Shown: piece after piece, positions 41,865 to 50,535 of the stretch | Layout of the letters: each line of letters starts with the position of its first letter | Position numbering within the stretch: the first letter of the stretch is position 1 | Assembly: GCA_036519295.1 (NCBI GenBank) | Contig: DATDLN010000179.1 | Coordinates: 30,326-94,325, forward strand | DNA length: 64,000 nt | Source of the DNA: JACVRW01 sp036519295 | GTDB taxonomy: Bacteria; Actinomycetota; Thermoleophilia; Solirubrobacterales; Thermoleophilaceae | Reading direction: 5' to 3' | Program-made: the position numbers and the translations under genes | Notes under the pieces: model-generated | What the model was told of the DNA's origin: nothing | The model's input: only the letters and a program-made list of their open reading frames with translations | The model's database searches: none

Positions 41865-43511
41865 TCACTCCTCCGGCCGCCCTTCCGCCCGGAGTGCCGC
41901 CGGCGCCCAGAGCAGATGCCGCACGGCGGGAGGCTCGGGACCGCGGTGCATCGACTTCGCACGCCGCTCCACGTCGAGGTCGGCGACGGTCAGGCGGGCG
42001 TGCTGGCGCAGGTGCTCCTCCCAGGAGTCGACGACGAAAGTCTCGAGGTAGCACCCCGGCCGCTCGAGGTCCTCGTAGAGGTTCCAGCGATAGGCGCCGT
42101 CGCGGCGCCTCACCCAGCCGAGCTCCTGCATTGCGGCGACGAACTCGTCCGCGTCGGCAGGATCGATCTCGTACTCGACCGTGACGAGCACCGGGCCGTC
42201 ACTGGGGACGGGCTCGAGCTGGGCGGCGGCGGCGGGGTCGGACCAGGTCCCGGCGGGGGAGAGGTCGGCCAGCTCCGAGTGCGACAGCGGCCAGCGTCGC
42301 ACGCCGAGGACCCCGACCGCGAGGCCGCCCGCGGCGATCAGGAGCGCCGCGCGCACGCCCGCCGCCCCGGTCACCACACCCAGGGCGAGGCTGCCCAGCG
42401 CGAGGCCGCCCTGCATCACCAGCTGGAACGTGGCGAGCGTGCGGGCACGCACCCAGCCGGGCGCCACCCTCTGGGCCGACGTATTGAGCGATGAGAGGAC
42501 CGTCAGCCAGCAGGCGCCGGTGAGGAAGACCGACGGGGCGAGGAGAGCCGCGCTTGGCAGGTAGGCGAGCCCCAAAAGCCCCGCCGCCACACCCAGCGTC
42601 GCCGTGACGAGCAACCGGTCGAGCGTGAGCCGGCGGCGCAGGCGGGGCAGGAGGGCGGCGCCCGTGATCGCGCCGGCGCCGACGCAACCCATCAGGAGTC
42701 CGAAGCCACGGGAGCCGAGGTCCAGCCGGTCGAGCGCCACCACCGGCAGGAGCGCCCAGAGCGCGCTGGCAAACATTGAGAACAGGCCGCCGCGGACGAG
42801 AACGGCGCGCACCGGCCACGAAAAGCGCACGAAGCGCAGACCGGCGCGCATCGCCGGCGCCAGCCGCTCGCGAGTGGCGCGCGTCCGGGCGGGCGCCCTC
42901 AGCACGAGCACCACCGCGATGACGAGCGCCATCAGCCCCACCTCGATAGCGAACAGCGCGCCCGCGCTGAGGATCGCGATCAGGAGCCCGGCCAGGGCCG
43001 GCCCGATCGCTCGCGCCAGGTTGATCGCCACTCCGTTCAGGGCCACCGCGGCCGGCAACTCGGCGCGGGGCACGAAGTCGGGCGTGAATGCCTGGTAGAC
43101 GACGAACGTGGTGGCCATTCCCGCCCCGAGCGCAAAGGTGAGTCCCAGCGCGGCCGCGGCGGTCACCGTGTCCGTCAGCGTCAGGAGGGCGAGCCCCGCC
43201 ACGGCGGCAAGCATCAGGAGCTGCGCTCCGAGCGCGAGGCGGCGCCGATCGACGATGTCGGCCACAGTGCCCGTGAGCAGTGCCAGCAGGACCGCCGGCA
43301 AGCTGTTGGCCGTCTGAACCAGGGCGATCAGCGTGGACGAGTCGGACACGGCGGCGATGACGGTCACGGCGCCGACCGTGTTCATCCAGATCACGAGCTG
43401 CGAGCCGGCAAGCGCCGACCAGACGGCGCGGAAGCCGCCGCGGCGCAGCGGGGCGAGAGCGGAATCGCTCGCCGCCACCGCCTCGGGCTGGGAAAGGGCG
43501 CTCCTTGTCAT
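41865..43511 (-). CDS. MFS exporter with C-terminal ABM-like domain
   Basis: A 548-residue protein. Residues 1-415 are an MFS transporter of the enterobactin-exporter (MFS_3) type with 10-12 hydrophobic segments and the loop GTVADIVDRRRLAL. Residues about 445-535 (VLVTVEYEIDPADADEFVAA, RRRDGAYRWNLYEDLERPG) look like an ABM ferredoxin-like domain. ATG 43511 was chosen: GGAG sits five bases upstream, while the ATG at 43541 would lie inside a LacI operator. It is divergent from lacI and shares its operator, so it may be under the same control. Confidence 0.9.
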   Translation of the reverse strand: MTRSALSQPEAVAASDSALAPLRRGGFRAVWSALAGSQLVIWMNTVGAVTVIAAVSDSSTLIALVQTANSLPAVLLALLTGTVADIVDRRRLALGAQLLMLAAVAGLALLTLTDTVTAAAALGLTFALGAGMATTFVVYQAFTPDFVPRAELPAAVALNGVAINLARAIGPALAGLLIAILSAGALFAIEVGLMALVIAVVLVLRAPARTRATRERLAPAMRAGLRFVRFSWPVRAVLVRGGLFSMFASALWALLPVVALDRLDLGSRGFGLLMGCVGAGAITGAALLPRLRRRLTLDRLLVTATLGVAAGLLGLAYLPSAALLAPSVFLTGACWLTVLSSLNTSAQRVAPGWVRARTLATFQLVMQGGLALGSLALGVVTGAAGVRAALLIAAGGLAVGVLGVRRWPLSHSELADLSPAGTWSDPAAAAQLEPVPSDGPVLVTVEYEIDPADADEFVAAMQELGWVRRRDGAYRWNLYEDLERPGCYLETFVVDSWEEHLRQHARLTVADLDVERRAKSMHRGPEPPAVRHLLWAPAALRAEGRPEE

Positions 43512-43526
43512 GGGCTCCGAGGACGC

Positions 43527-43540
43527 TGCAAACGTATGCA
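43527..43540. promoter_or_regulatory. LacI-family operator between MFS and lacI
   Basis: TGCAAACGTATGCA, one mismatch from the perfect palindrome TGCAAACGTTTGCA, with the central CG typical of LacI-family sites. It ends 12 nt before the lacI ATG and 16 nt upstream of the MFS ATG, so it can control both. Confidence 0.7.
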
Positions 43541-43544
43541 TAAT
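43539..43544 (+). promoter_or_regulatory. -10 box of a probably leaderless lacI mRNA
   Basis: CATAAT lies 8 nt upstream of the lacI ATG and no Shine-Dalgarno sequence fits between them. This spacing is that of leaderless transcripts. The box overlaps the end of the operator, which would allow autorepression. No -35 box is evident. Confidence 0.45.
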
Positions 43545-43552
43545 GCTGGAGC

Positions 43553-44596
43553 ATGGCCGCGTCCAACACGAGGCCCGGCGCGAGGACCACGCTCCGCGAC
43601 GTCGCCCGCGTGGCCGGGGTGCACCCGGCGACCGCGTCGCGCGCTCTCAACGAGGAGACGCGCTCGCTCGTCAACGAGGAGACCGCCCAGCGGGTCTTGC
43701 GCGCGGCCGAGGAGGTCGGTTACCGGCCCAACCCGATCGCCCGCGGGCTCAAGACCAACCGCTCCTATACGGTCGGCGTGCTCATTCCCGATCTGAACAA
43801 CCCGCTCTTCCCGCCGATCCTGCGCGGGATCGAGGATAGGCTCGAGGTCGCCGGCTACACGTCGCTCATCGCGAACACCGACAACGACCCCGAGCGCGAG
43901 CTGCTCGACACGCAGGCGATGCGGGCGCGGCAGGTGGACGGCATCATCGCGGCGACCGCTCGCCGCGACCACAGGCTGTTCGACGAGGTGGTCGCCTCGG
44001 GGCTCGACCTGGTGCTCGTGAACCGTTGGCTGCCGGGCGTCCCGATCAGCTCCGCAACGGCCGATGACCGCAAGGGACAGCGGCTGGCCGTCCAGCATTT
44101 GATCGAGCTCGGTCATCGCGCGATCGCCCACATCGCGGGACCACTCGACTACTCGACCGGGTTCGACCGCCACGAGGGCTTCCTGGAGGCGGTGCGTTCG
44201 GCGGGCCTCGATCCCGATCCGGAGCTGGTGGTGGTGAGCGAGGCCTTCACCGAGTCGGAGGGCGCACGCTTGTGTGCGCGGCTGCTCGACCGCGGGCGCG
44301 AGTTCACCGCCATCGCCGCGGCGAATGACCTGCTGGCCCTGGGCTGCCTCGACACGTTCGCGGAGCGAGGTGTTCAGTGTCCGGGGGAGGTCTCGGTGGT
44401 CGGCTTCAACGACATGCCATTCGCGGCGCGCTTCCAGCCGCCCCTGACCACGATTCACATCCCCCACTACGAGATCGGCTCCGCCGCCGCCGAGCTGATG
44501 CTCGAGCGACTGCAGGGCGCCGACGGCGAGCCGCGCCACGTCCGGCTCGAGCCGGCGCTGGTGGTGCGCGACTCCACCGCGCCGCCCGGCGGCTGA
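43553..44596 (+). CDS. LacI family transcriptional regulator
   Basis: A 347-residue repressor. The N-terminal helix-turn-helix reads TTLRDVARVAGVHPATASRAL, followed by the hinge VGYRPNPIARGLKT. The periplasmic-binding-like effector domain begins VGVLIPDLNNPLFPPIL and includes AAANDLLALGCLDTF and VVGFNDMPFAARF. It most likely binds TGCAAACGTTTGCA-type sites found at its own promoter, at the livK promoter (45744-45770) and upstream of the YtcJ-like gene (61351-61384). The effector is probably the substrate or an intermediate of the region 4 pathway (inference). Confidence 0.95.
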   Translation: MAASNTRPGARTTLRDVARVAGVHPATASRALNEETRSLVNEETAQRVLRAAEEVGYRPNPIARGLKTNRSYTVGVLIPDLNNPLFPPILRGIEDRLEVAGYTSLIANTDNDPERELLDTQAMRARQVDGIIAATARRDHRLFDEVVASGLDLVLVNRWLPGVPISSATADDRKGQRLAVQHLIELGHRAIAHIAGPLDYSTGFDRHEGFLEAVRSAGLDPDPELVVVSEAFTESEGARLCARLLDRGREFTAIAAANDLLALGCLDTFAERGVQCPGEVSVVGFNDMPFAARFQPPLTTIHIPHYEIGSAAAELMLERLQGADGEPRHVRLEPALVVRDSTAPPGG

Positions 44597-44633
44597 GCGG
44601 CTGCCCGCCGGGCCGAGTCCCGGACGTCCCGAG

Positions 44634-45560
44634 TCAGGGCCAGATCGGGTTGCTCCATGCGCGGCGCCGGTCGGCGTCGAGCACGGTCACGCGGCAATAG
44701 GACTCTCGGAAGGCAGAAAGCTCGAATGTGCCCTCGCTGACGAGACCACCGTTCTCGTCGAGCACGCTGGTCGCGTCAAGCCAGCGGTCGCCCGCGCCAC
44801 CAAGAGCGATCGCGTGCACGGGGCTGGTCGAGACATGCAGCCGCTCGCCGTCGACCTCCAGCCGCTCGATCCGTGGACCCTGGGTGGAGTAGTACGCCCC
44901 CGACCTGAGGGCCGCCAGCAGCGCGGGCGGGTCGAGCGTCTCGGCCCAGACCTCGATCCAGCCGCCGAACCGGTCTCCCGGGAAGGCAAAGTGCGCGTCA
45001 TCGCCCGCGTTGATCAATATCGGCCGCCCGCGCTCGAGCAGGCCATCGACCATGTACTCGCCAGACGCGCGGTCGGGGCTCGAGCCGAACGTGTTGTGGT
45101 TGTAGATCTCCACCGCGTCTACGGCATCGAACGCCGGCAGCCGGGCGACTGCGTCGAGCGGAAGGTTGTTCAGACCGGGATGTAGCAGCACGATGAAGGC
45201 GCCCGCGACGTCCGCCCGGCCGATGACCTCGGCGGGATCGCCCGCCGGGGGCGGGTCGAAGTCGAGCGGCAGCCCCACCGCCGACACCCAGTAGGCCGTC
45301 CTGTCGCGCCACGGACCGGAGCTGAGCTCCGCCCCAAGAATCGTGGTGAAGTCGCTCGTCCGCAGATCGCGGGTGTCCGTGATTCGCCAGCCGTACCGCT
45401 CCTCGAAATGGTCCGACAGCGCAATGAAGTCATAGCCCGCCTCACGGTAGGCAGACACGACCTGTCGAGGTCCCAAAAGGCCGTCGGAGCGATCGGAATG
45501 ACAATGCAGATTGCCTCGCCAAAAGCGTCCTTCGCCGCGTCTCAGCAGATCTTGCGCCAT
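44634..45560 (-). CDS. PHP-domain metal-dependent hydrolase (CehA/McbA-like)
   Basis: A 308-residue PHP protein: LHCHSDRSDG (His-x-His), ALSDHFE, LGAELSSG, VLLHPGLN and NAGDDAHFA are the metal ligands of the trinuclear site. It resembles CehA/McbA, enzymes that hydrolyse carbamates and phosphate or amide esters. Upstream in-frame codons continue to 45761 but are Ser/Pro-rich and unlike a protein; ATG 45560 gives the normal family start. It is convergent with lacI and divergent from the livK promoter. Confidence 0.88.
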   Translation of the reverse strand: MAQDLLRRGEGRFWRGNLHCHSDRSDGLLGPRQVVSAYREAGYDFIALSDHFEERYGWRITDTRDLRTSDFTTILGAELSSGPWRDRTAYWVSAVGLPLDFDPPPAGDPAEVIGRADVAGAFIVLLHPGLNNLPLDAVARLPAFDAVDAVEIYNHNTFGSSPDRASGEYMVDGLLERGRPILINAGDDAHFAFPGDRFGGWIEVWAETLDPPALLAALRSGAYYSTQGPRIERLEVDGERLHVSTSPVHAIALGGAGDRWLDATSVLDENGGLVSEGTFELSAFRESYCRVTVLDADRRRAWSNPIWP

Positions 45561-45714
45561 GCGCGGCGACTGTAACCGGCGGACCACCCCGCATCGAAGC
45601 GAGCGAGACGGCTCGGTTGGTGCGCCGCCGTCTGCTCCTGCTGAGGCGCTCGAGCAACCGGACGGGACAACGCGGGGCGACGCGTAAGGTGGCGGGTTGG
45701 AGGCCGCCAGGCGC

Positions 45715-45744
45715 TTGACAACGGCGGTGTGCCATGGATACGCT
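45715..45744 (+). promoter_or_regulatory. Promoter of the livK-livHMGF catabolic operon
   Basis: TTGACA (45715-45720), an 18-bp spacer and TACGCT (45739-45744). The perfect -35 box and fair -10 box predict a start near 45751, inside the two LacI-type operators that follow. Confidence 0.65.
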
Positions 45745-45770
45745 GCACACGATTGCAGCAAACGTTTGCA
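45744..45770. promoter_or_regulatory. Tandem LacI-family operators at the livK transcription start
   Basis: TGCACACGATTGCA (45744-45757, two mismatches to consensus) is followed directly by the perfect 12-bp palindrome GCAAACGTTTGC (45758-45769). Centres are 13 bp apart, so two dimers could not easily bind the same face; the second site is the stronger. They cover the expected +1 and would block transcription. Confidence 0.7.
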
Positions 45771-45805
45771 AGGCGGGTGTTCGGGTTACTGAGGGAGGGT
45801 CGTAG

Positions 45806-47041
45806 ATGCTGAAGGTGCGTTGGCTGGCGCTCTTCGCGTTCGTTCTCGCCGGGCTGGCCCTGGGGGCCTGCGGGGATGACGACGACAGCGGCGGCGGGGG
45901 AGGCGGCGGTGAGACGATCAAGATCGGTGCCTCTCTTCCCCTGACCGGCGAGTTCTCGGAGCCCGGCAAGGCGGCGCAGCAGGGCTACAAGGTCTGGGAG
46001 GCGATGATCAACGCGAAGGGCGGCCTGATCGACGGGCGCAAGGTCAAGATGGTCATCAAGGACGACCAGAGCAACCAGAACACGATCGTCACCGACTACA
46101 ACGCGCTGATCAGCCGCGACAAGGTCGACCTGCTGCTGGGCACGTTCTCGTCGCTCCTCAATCTGCCCGCCTCGACAGTGGCCGAGCGCAACCGGATGCT
46201 CTACGTCGAGCCCGCCGGGGGCGCCCCCGAGCTCTTCGACCGCGGCTACAAGTACCTCTTCTTCGCCCAGCAGGCCACGGCCGACAAGCAGGGAGAGGTC
46301 TGGGCGAAGTGGCTGACCACCGACGTGCCGGAGAACGAGCGTCCGAAGACGGCCGCCTACCCGACGCTCGACGACCCCTTCGCACAGCCCACCTCCGAGG
46401 GGATCGAGAAGATCCTGAGCGCCGCGGGAATCAAGACCGTGTACCGGAAGACCTACACGATCGACAACCCGAACCTCGATTCGATAGCCAACGCGGTGAA
46501 GGCAACGGGCGCGGACCTCGTGGTCAACGGGGCGACCTTCGAGGACGGCGTCGGCATGGTGCGCGCGCTGCGCAAGGCGAACTACACGCCGGATTGGTTC
46601 TACCAGACCACCGCACCGTCGCTGGGCGACCAGTACGGCAAGGCGATCGGCGAGGGGGCCACCGAGGGCGTCTTCTACGCGGTCAGCCACAGCAAGGAGG
46701 CGAAGACGCCGGGCAACCCGGAGTTCGTCAAGAAGTATCAGGAGATGTTCGGGGGTACGGAGGTGCCGGAGGACGCGGCGGACGCATACGCGACCGCCGA
46801 GGTCCTCGCGGCCGCCGTGAAGGCCGTCGGGACGATCGAGCGCGACCGTCAGATCGAGCTGGCCGACTGGCTGCGCGAGAACCAGGTCGACACCATCCTG
46901 GGACCGCTCAGCTGGGATGATGAGGGGCGACCCGAGGGCGAGTTCCTCGTCGGTCAGTGGCAGAGTGGAGTGCCGGAGATCGTGCTTCCGGACGAGGCGG
47001 CTACGACGGACAAGATCATCCCGGGATGGAGGCCGCAGTAG
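45806..47041 (+). CDS. livK: Branched-chain-type ABC substrate-binding lipoprotein (second cluster)
   Basis: A 411-residue Peripla_BP_6 lipoprotein. Signal MLKVRWLALFAFVLAGLALG ends with the lipobox ACG, followed by DDDDSG and poly-Gly. The binding core starts IKIGASLPLTGEFSEPGKAA and includes LLLGTFSSLLNLPASTVAE. ATG 45806 follows GAGGGAGGG. It is the first gene of the LacI-controlled operon; a strong hairpin separates it from livH. Its ligand is likely the compound degraded by the downstream Mo hydroxylase and C-C hydrolases (inference). Confidence 0.95.
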   Translation: MLKVRWLALFAFVLAGLALGACGDDDDSGGGGGGGETIKIGASLPLTGEFSEPGKAAQQGYKVWEAMINAKGGLIDGRKVKMVIKDDQSNQNTIVTDYNALISRDKVDLLLGTFSSLLNLPASTVAERNRMLYVEPAGGAPELFDRGYKYLFFAQQATADKQGEVWAKWLTTDVPENERPKTAAYPTLDDPFAQPTSEGIEKILSAAGIKTVYRKTYTIDNPNLDSIANAVKATGADLVVNGATFEDGVGMVRALRKANYTPDWFYQTTAPSLGDQYGKAIGEGATEGVFYAVSHSKEAKTPGNPEFVKKYQEMFGGTEVPEDAADAYATAEVLAAAVKAVGTIERDRQIELADWLRENQVDTILGPLSWDDEGRPEGEFLVGQWQSGVPEIVLPDEAATTDKIIPGWRPQ

Positions 47042-47056
47042 GACGAACGGGTGACT

Positions 47057-47089
47057 CTCTGCGGGGCGGGTCGCGCTCGCCCCGCAGAG
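47057..47089 (+). other. Strong intercistronic hairpin between livK and livH
   Basis: A perfect 12-bp stem, CTCTGCGGGGCG (47057-47068) with CGCCCCGCAGAG (47078-47089), and a 9-nt loop. It lies 15 nt after the livK stop and 19 nt before the livH GTG. No T-run. It likely stabilises the livK message and lets the permease genes be read at lower level. Confidence 0.6.
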
Positions 47090-47108
47090 CGCCCGCGGCC
47101 GGCGCGGC

Positions 47109-47993
47109 GTGACCGAGTTCATCCAGACCCTCATCCTGGGCCTGCTGATCGGGGGCGTGTACGCGCTGCTCGCGTCCGGGCTCACCCTGATCTTCGGCGT
47201 CATGCGCGTGATCAACATCGCGCACGGCGCCCTCCTGATCCTCGCCGCGTTCCTCACCTACTCGCTCTGGACCGCGACCGGCATCGACCCGCTTGCCGCG
47301 ATCCTGATCACGACGCCCGCCCTGCTGGTCTTCGGCTGGCTGCTGTATCAGGCGACCGTGGGCCGTATCCGCACGGCGCCCGTGGGCGCGTCGGTCCTGC
47401 TGACGTTCGGGCTGGCGCTGGTGCTCGAGGGTGTCATGGGCCTGATCTGGGGCAACACCTCGCACTCCGTGCGCCCCTCGTACTTCAACGAGTCGTTCGA
47501 GATCGGGCAGGTCTTCCTCCCGAAGGCGCAGGTCTATGGCGGCGCGCTCGCGATCGTCGTGCTCGGCGGCCTCTACGCCACGCTGAACCACACCTGGCTG
47601 GGGCGAGCCATCCGGGCGAGCGCGGTCAATCCGCAGGGCGCGGAGCTCGTGGGAGTGAAGGTGGGCTCCGTGGCGGCTATGACGTTTGCGATCGGGGTGG
47701 CCAGCGCGGGGGCGGGCGGCTCGATCGTCAGCGTTCTGTACCCGTTCCTGCCCGGCTCGCACTATCAGTGGATCGCGCGGCTGCTCGGAATCATCGTGCT
47801 GGGCGGCATGGGGAGCCTGCCCGGGGCGGCGCTCGGGGCGCTCGCGCTGGGAGTCGCCGAGACGATGACCGTCACCTACATCTCGCCGGCGTGGGCGACG
47901 GCGGTGCCGTACATCTTCGTGATCATCGTGCTGCTCGTCCGGCCACAGGGCCTGCTCGGCTCCCGGCTTCGAGAGGACGTGGCGACCGCATGA
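47109..47993 (+). CDS. livH: Branched-chain-type ABC permease LivH (second cluster)
   Basis: A 294-residue LivH of normal length: TLILGLLIGGVYALLASGLT at the start, the loop VMRVINIAHGAL, and LGGMGSLPGAALGALALGV. It starts with GTG 47109; no extra N-terminal helix is present, in contrast to the 1751 gene. Its stop overlaps the ATG of the LivM-LivG fusion (ATGA). Confidence 0.95.
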   Translation: MTEFIQTLILGLLIGGVYALLASGLTLIFGVMRVINIAHGALLILAAFLTYSLWTATGIDPLAAILITTPALLVFGWLLYQATVGRIRTAPVGASVLLTFGLALVLEGVMGLIWGNTSHSVRPSYFNESFEIGQVFLPKAQVYGGALAIVVLGGLYATLNHTWLGRAIRASAVNPQGAELVGVKVGSVAAMTFAIGVASAGAGGSIVSVLYPFLPGSHYQWIARLLGIIVLGGMGSLPGAALGALALGVAETMTVTYISPAWATAVPYIFVIIVLLVRPQGLLGSRLREDVATA

Positions 47994-49786
47994 GGAGCCC
48001 GTGGACCGCGGTGGTCGCCGCCGGCGTCCTGTTCGTCGGCCTGTACCCGGTCTTCTCGGACGACCTCTATTACCAGAACATGATCATGCTCTCGATGGTC
48101 TTCGCCATCGGGGCGGTCGGGCTGAACATCATCACGGGGTACGCCGGCTACGTCTCGCTCGGGCAGGGCGCCTTCCTCGGCCTGGGCGCGTACACGGCGG
48201 GGATCCTGTCCACGGACGTCGGCGGCAACCCGTTCGTGTGGCTGCCCGTCGCCGGGTTGCTCGGCGCGCTGGTCGCCGCCGTGCTCGGCGTGGTGGCGAT
48301 GCGCGCCCGCGGGACCGCGTTCGTGATCCTCACGATCGCCTTCCTCTTCCTGCTCCAGGTCACCGCAACCAACTGGGACTCGCTGACGAACGGCACCGGC
48401 GGAGTCACCCTTCCGCTGCCCACCTGGAGCGTCGACTACCAGAACTGGCCCTTCTACTACTCGTTCATGGCCCTGCTCGCGGCGTCCGTGCTCGTGTCCT
48501 GGTGGATCCGGCGGAGCAAGTTCGGGATGGGACTGATCGCGATCCGCGAGGACGAGGACAAGGCGGCCACGGTAGGCGTGAACACGCCCGTCTACAAGAT
48601 CTTCGGGTTCGCCGCGAGCGCCGTGTTCGTCTCGATGGCGGGCGCGGTCTACGGCTACTACATCGGCTTCATCGACCCGGCGGGGATGTTCAACATCCTC
48701 CTGAGCGTCCAGATCATCCTCTCGCTCCTGCTCGGCGGCCGCGCCACGCTGTGGGGGCCGGTGCTCGGCGCCTTCATCGTCGAGCCGCTCAACGAGATCT
48801 CGAACAACGAGTTCGGCGGCGGGAACGCCCGGCTCCTGATCTTCGGCGGGCTGCTTGCGCTGGTCGTGCTGTTCATGCCGCGCGGGATCATCCCCACCGC
48901 CCAGCACTGGCTGCGTGTGCTGCGCGCCCGCGGCAGGGCCGGTCTCGTCGGCGGGCGTATCGACGCGGGGATCGAGCTGCGCGAGCGGGCGGCGCCTGCG
49001 CCCGCCGAGCCGGCGGTGGACGGGCGGCCGCTCCTCGAGGTCAAGGGGCTCGAGAAGCGCTTCGGTGGCCTGCGCGCAGTCGACGGGGCCTCGTTCACCG
49101 TCCCGGAGGGCTCGATCACGGCGCTCATCGGGCCGAACGGCTCCGGCAAGACCACCGTCTTCAACCTGATCGACGGCACGATGACGGCGAACGCGGGCGA
49201 GGTCTGGTTCGACGGCCGCCGGATCGACCGGCTGCGGCCCTGGCGGCGCGCGCACCTCGGGCTCGGCCGCAGCTTCCAGATCACCCGGCTCTTCCGCGAG
49301 ATGACGGTGCTCGAGAACGTGGTCGCGCCGCTGCCGTCGTTCCGGCTCCGCCAGCTCGCCGCCGGCGCCGTGAGCGGCCACGAGGCCGAGCGCGCAGAGG
49401 AGCTGCTCGACTTCGTCGGGATGAGGAAGTACACGGAGGCGCCGGCGTCGGCGCTCTCCTTCGGGCAGCAGAAGCTGGTCGAGCTGGCGCAGGTGCTTAT
49501 GCTCGACCCGAAGCTGATCATGCTGGACGAGCCCGCCGGGGGCATCAACCCGACCCTGATCGAGCGCATCGGGGAGCTGATCAGGGAGCTGAACGCGCAG
49601 GGCAAGACGTTCCTGATCGTCGAGCACAACATGCCGTTCGTGCTCGGGCTCTGCCGCCCGGTCCTGGTTCTCGCGCGCGGCAAGGCGATCGCCCGCGGGG
49701 CCCCGGACCAGATCCAGCGCGACCCGAAGGTGCTCGACGCCTACCTTGGCGAGGACTTTCGCCTCGAGGAACCAGTGGGAGTGTGA
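47990..49786 (+). CDS. LivM-LivG fusion: ABC permease plus ATPase
   Basis: A 598-residue fusion. Residues 1-305 are LivM (ITGYAGYVSLGQGAFLGLGA; contact loop LIAIREDEDKAATVGVN). A charged linker follows (about 306-345, rich in Arg/Ala). Residues 346-598 are LivG: Walker A GPNGSGKTT, SFQITRLFREMTVLENV, signature LSFGQQKLV, Walker B LIMLDEPAGG and the switch region IVEHNM. The fusion ties one ATPase to one permease. Its neighbour livF starts on the last base of its stop codon. Confidence 0.95.
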   Translation: MRSPWTAVVAAGVLFVGLYPVFSDDLYYQNMIMLSMVFAIGAVGLNIITGYAGYVSLGQGAFLGLGAYTAGILSTDVGGNPFVWLPVAGLLGALVAAVLGVVAMRARGTAFVILTIAFLFLLQVTATNWDSLTNGTGGVTLPLPTWSVDYQNWPFYYSFMALLAASVLVSWWIRRSKFGMGLIAIREDEDKAATVGVNTPVYKIFGFAASAVFVSMAGAVYGYYIGFIDPAGMFNILLSVQIILSLLLGGRATLWGPVLGAFIVEPLNEISNNEFGGGNARLLIFGGLLALVVLFMPRGIIPTAQHWLRVLRARGRAGLVGGRIDAGIELRERAAPAPAEPAVDGRPLLEVKGLEKRFGGLRAVDGASFTVPEGSITALIGPNGSGKTTVFNLIDGTMTANAGEVWFDGRRIDRLRPWRRAHLGLGRSFQITRLFREMTVLENVVAPLPSFRLRQLAAGAVSGHEAERAEELLDFVGMRKYTEAPASALSFGQQKLVELAQVLMLDPKLIMLDEPAGGINPTLIERIGELIRELNAQGKTFLIVEHNMPFVLGLCRPVLVLARGKAIARGAPDQIQRDPKVLDAYLGEDFRLEEPVGV

Positions 49787-50535
49787 TGCTCCGGCTGAAC
49801 GGCGTGTTCGCGGGTTACGGCGGGGGCGACGTGCTCCAGGGTGTGGACATCGAGGTCGAGCGCGGCTCGGTCTCCTGCATCGTCGGTCCGAACGGCGCGG
49901 GCAAGTCCACGGTCCTGCGTGCGGTGAGCGGCCTGATCCGGCCTCGGCTCGGCGAGATCGAGCTCGAGGGCGACTCGGTCTGCGGGCTCCACCCCGCCCA
50001 GATCCTCGATCTCGGCGTCTCCCAGGTCCCGCAGTCGAACGCGCTGTTCCCGAACATCACGGTCAAGGAGAACGTGCTGATGGGCGCCTACATCCGGCGC
50101 CGGGACCGCGACTTCCTGAAGAGCCGCTACGAGGAGATCGCGGAGCTGTTCCCGGTCGTCGAGGAGCGCGCCTCGGAGAAGGCGGGCAACCTGTCGGGCG
50201 GGCAGCGCCGCATGGTCGAGTTCGCACGCTCGCTGATGCTCGACCCCAAGCTCGTCCTCCTCGACGAGCCGTCGCTGGGGCTCGACCCGAAGGCTCTCAG
50301 GCACGTCCACGACTCGATCCGCGTCATGACCGAGGCGGGCAAGACGATCCTCCTGGTCGAGCAAAACGTCCGCTTCGGCCTGCGGATCGCGCGCCACGGG
50401 ATCGTGATGGAGAGCGGCCGTGTGCTGATCACTGGCAAGGCGAACGACGTGCTCAGCAACCCGGAGATGGCCGCCCTCTATTTCGGCGGCACCGTCCAGC
50501 AGGCGAAGACCGAGCAGCCGGCAGCTCGGGCGTGA
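49786..50535 (+). CDS. livF: Branched-chain-type ABC ATPase LivF (second cluster)
   Basis: A 249-residue ATPase with Walker A GPNGAGKST, Q-loop VPQSNALFPNITVKENV, signature LSGGQRRMV and Walker B LVLLDEPSLGLD. It shares the A of its ATG with the livMG stop codon and overlaps the EamA GTG by 4 nt. It completes the importer LivK-LivH-LivMG-LivF. Confidence 0.95.
   Translation: MLRLNGVFAGYGGGDVLQGVDIEVERGSVSCIVGPNGAGKSTVLRAVSGLIRPRLGEIELEGDSVCGLHPAQILDLGVSQVPQSNALFPNITVKENVLMGAYIRRRDRDFLKSRYEEIAELFPVVEERASEKAGNLSGGQRRMVEFARSLMLDPKLVLLDEPSLGLDPKALRHVHDSIRVMTEAGKTILLVEQNVRFGLRIARHGIVMESGRVLITGKANDVLSNPEMAALYFGGTVQQAKTEQPAARA

Noticed and set aside
44634..45761. Longer 375-codon start for the PHP protein
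   Set aside because: The extra N-terminus is Ser/Pro/Ala-rich, runs through the livK promoter and operators, and has no family counterpart; ATG 45560 fits better.
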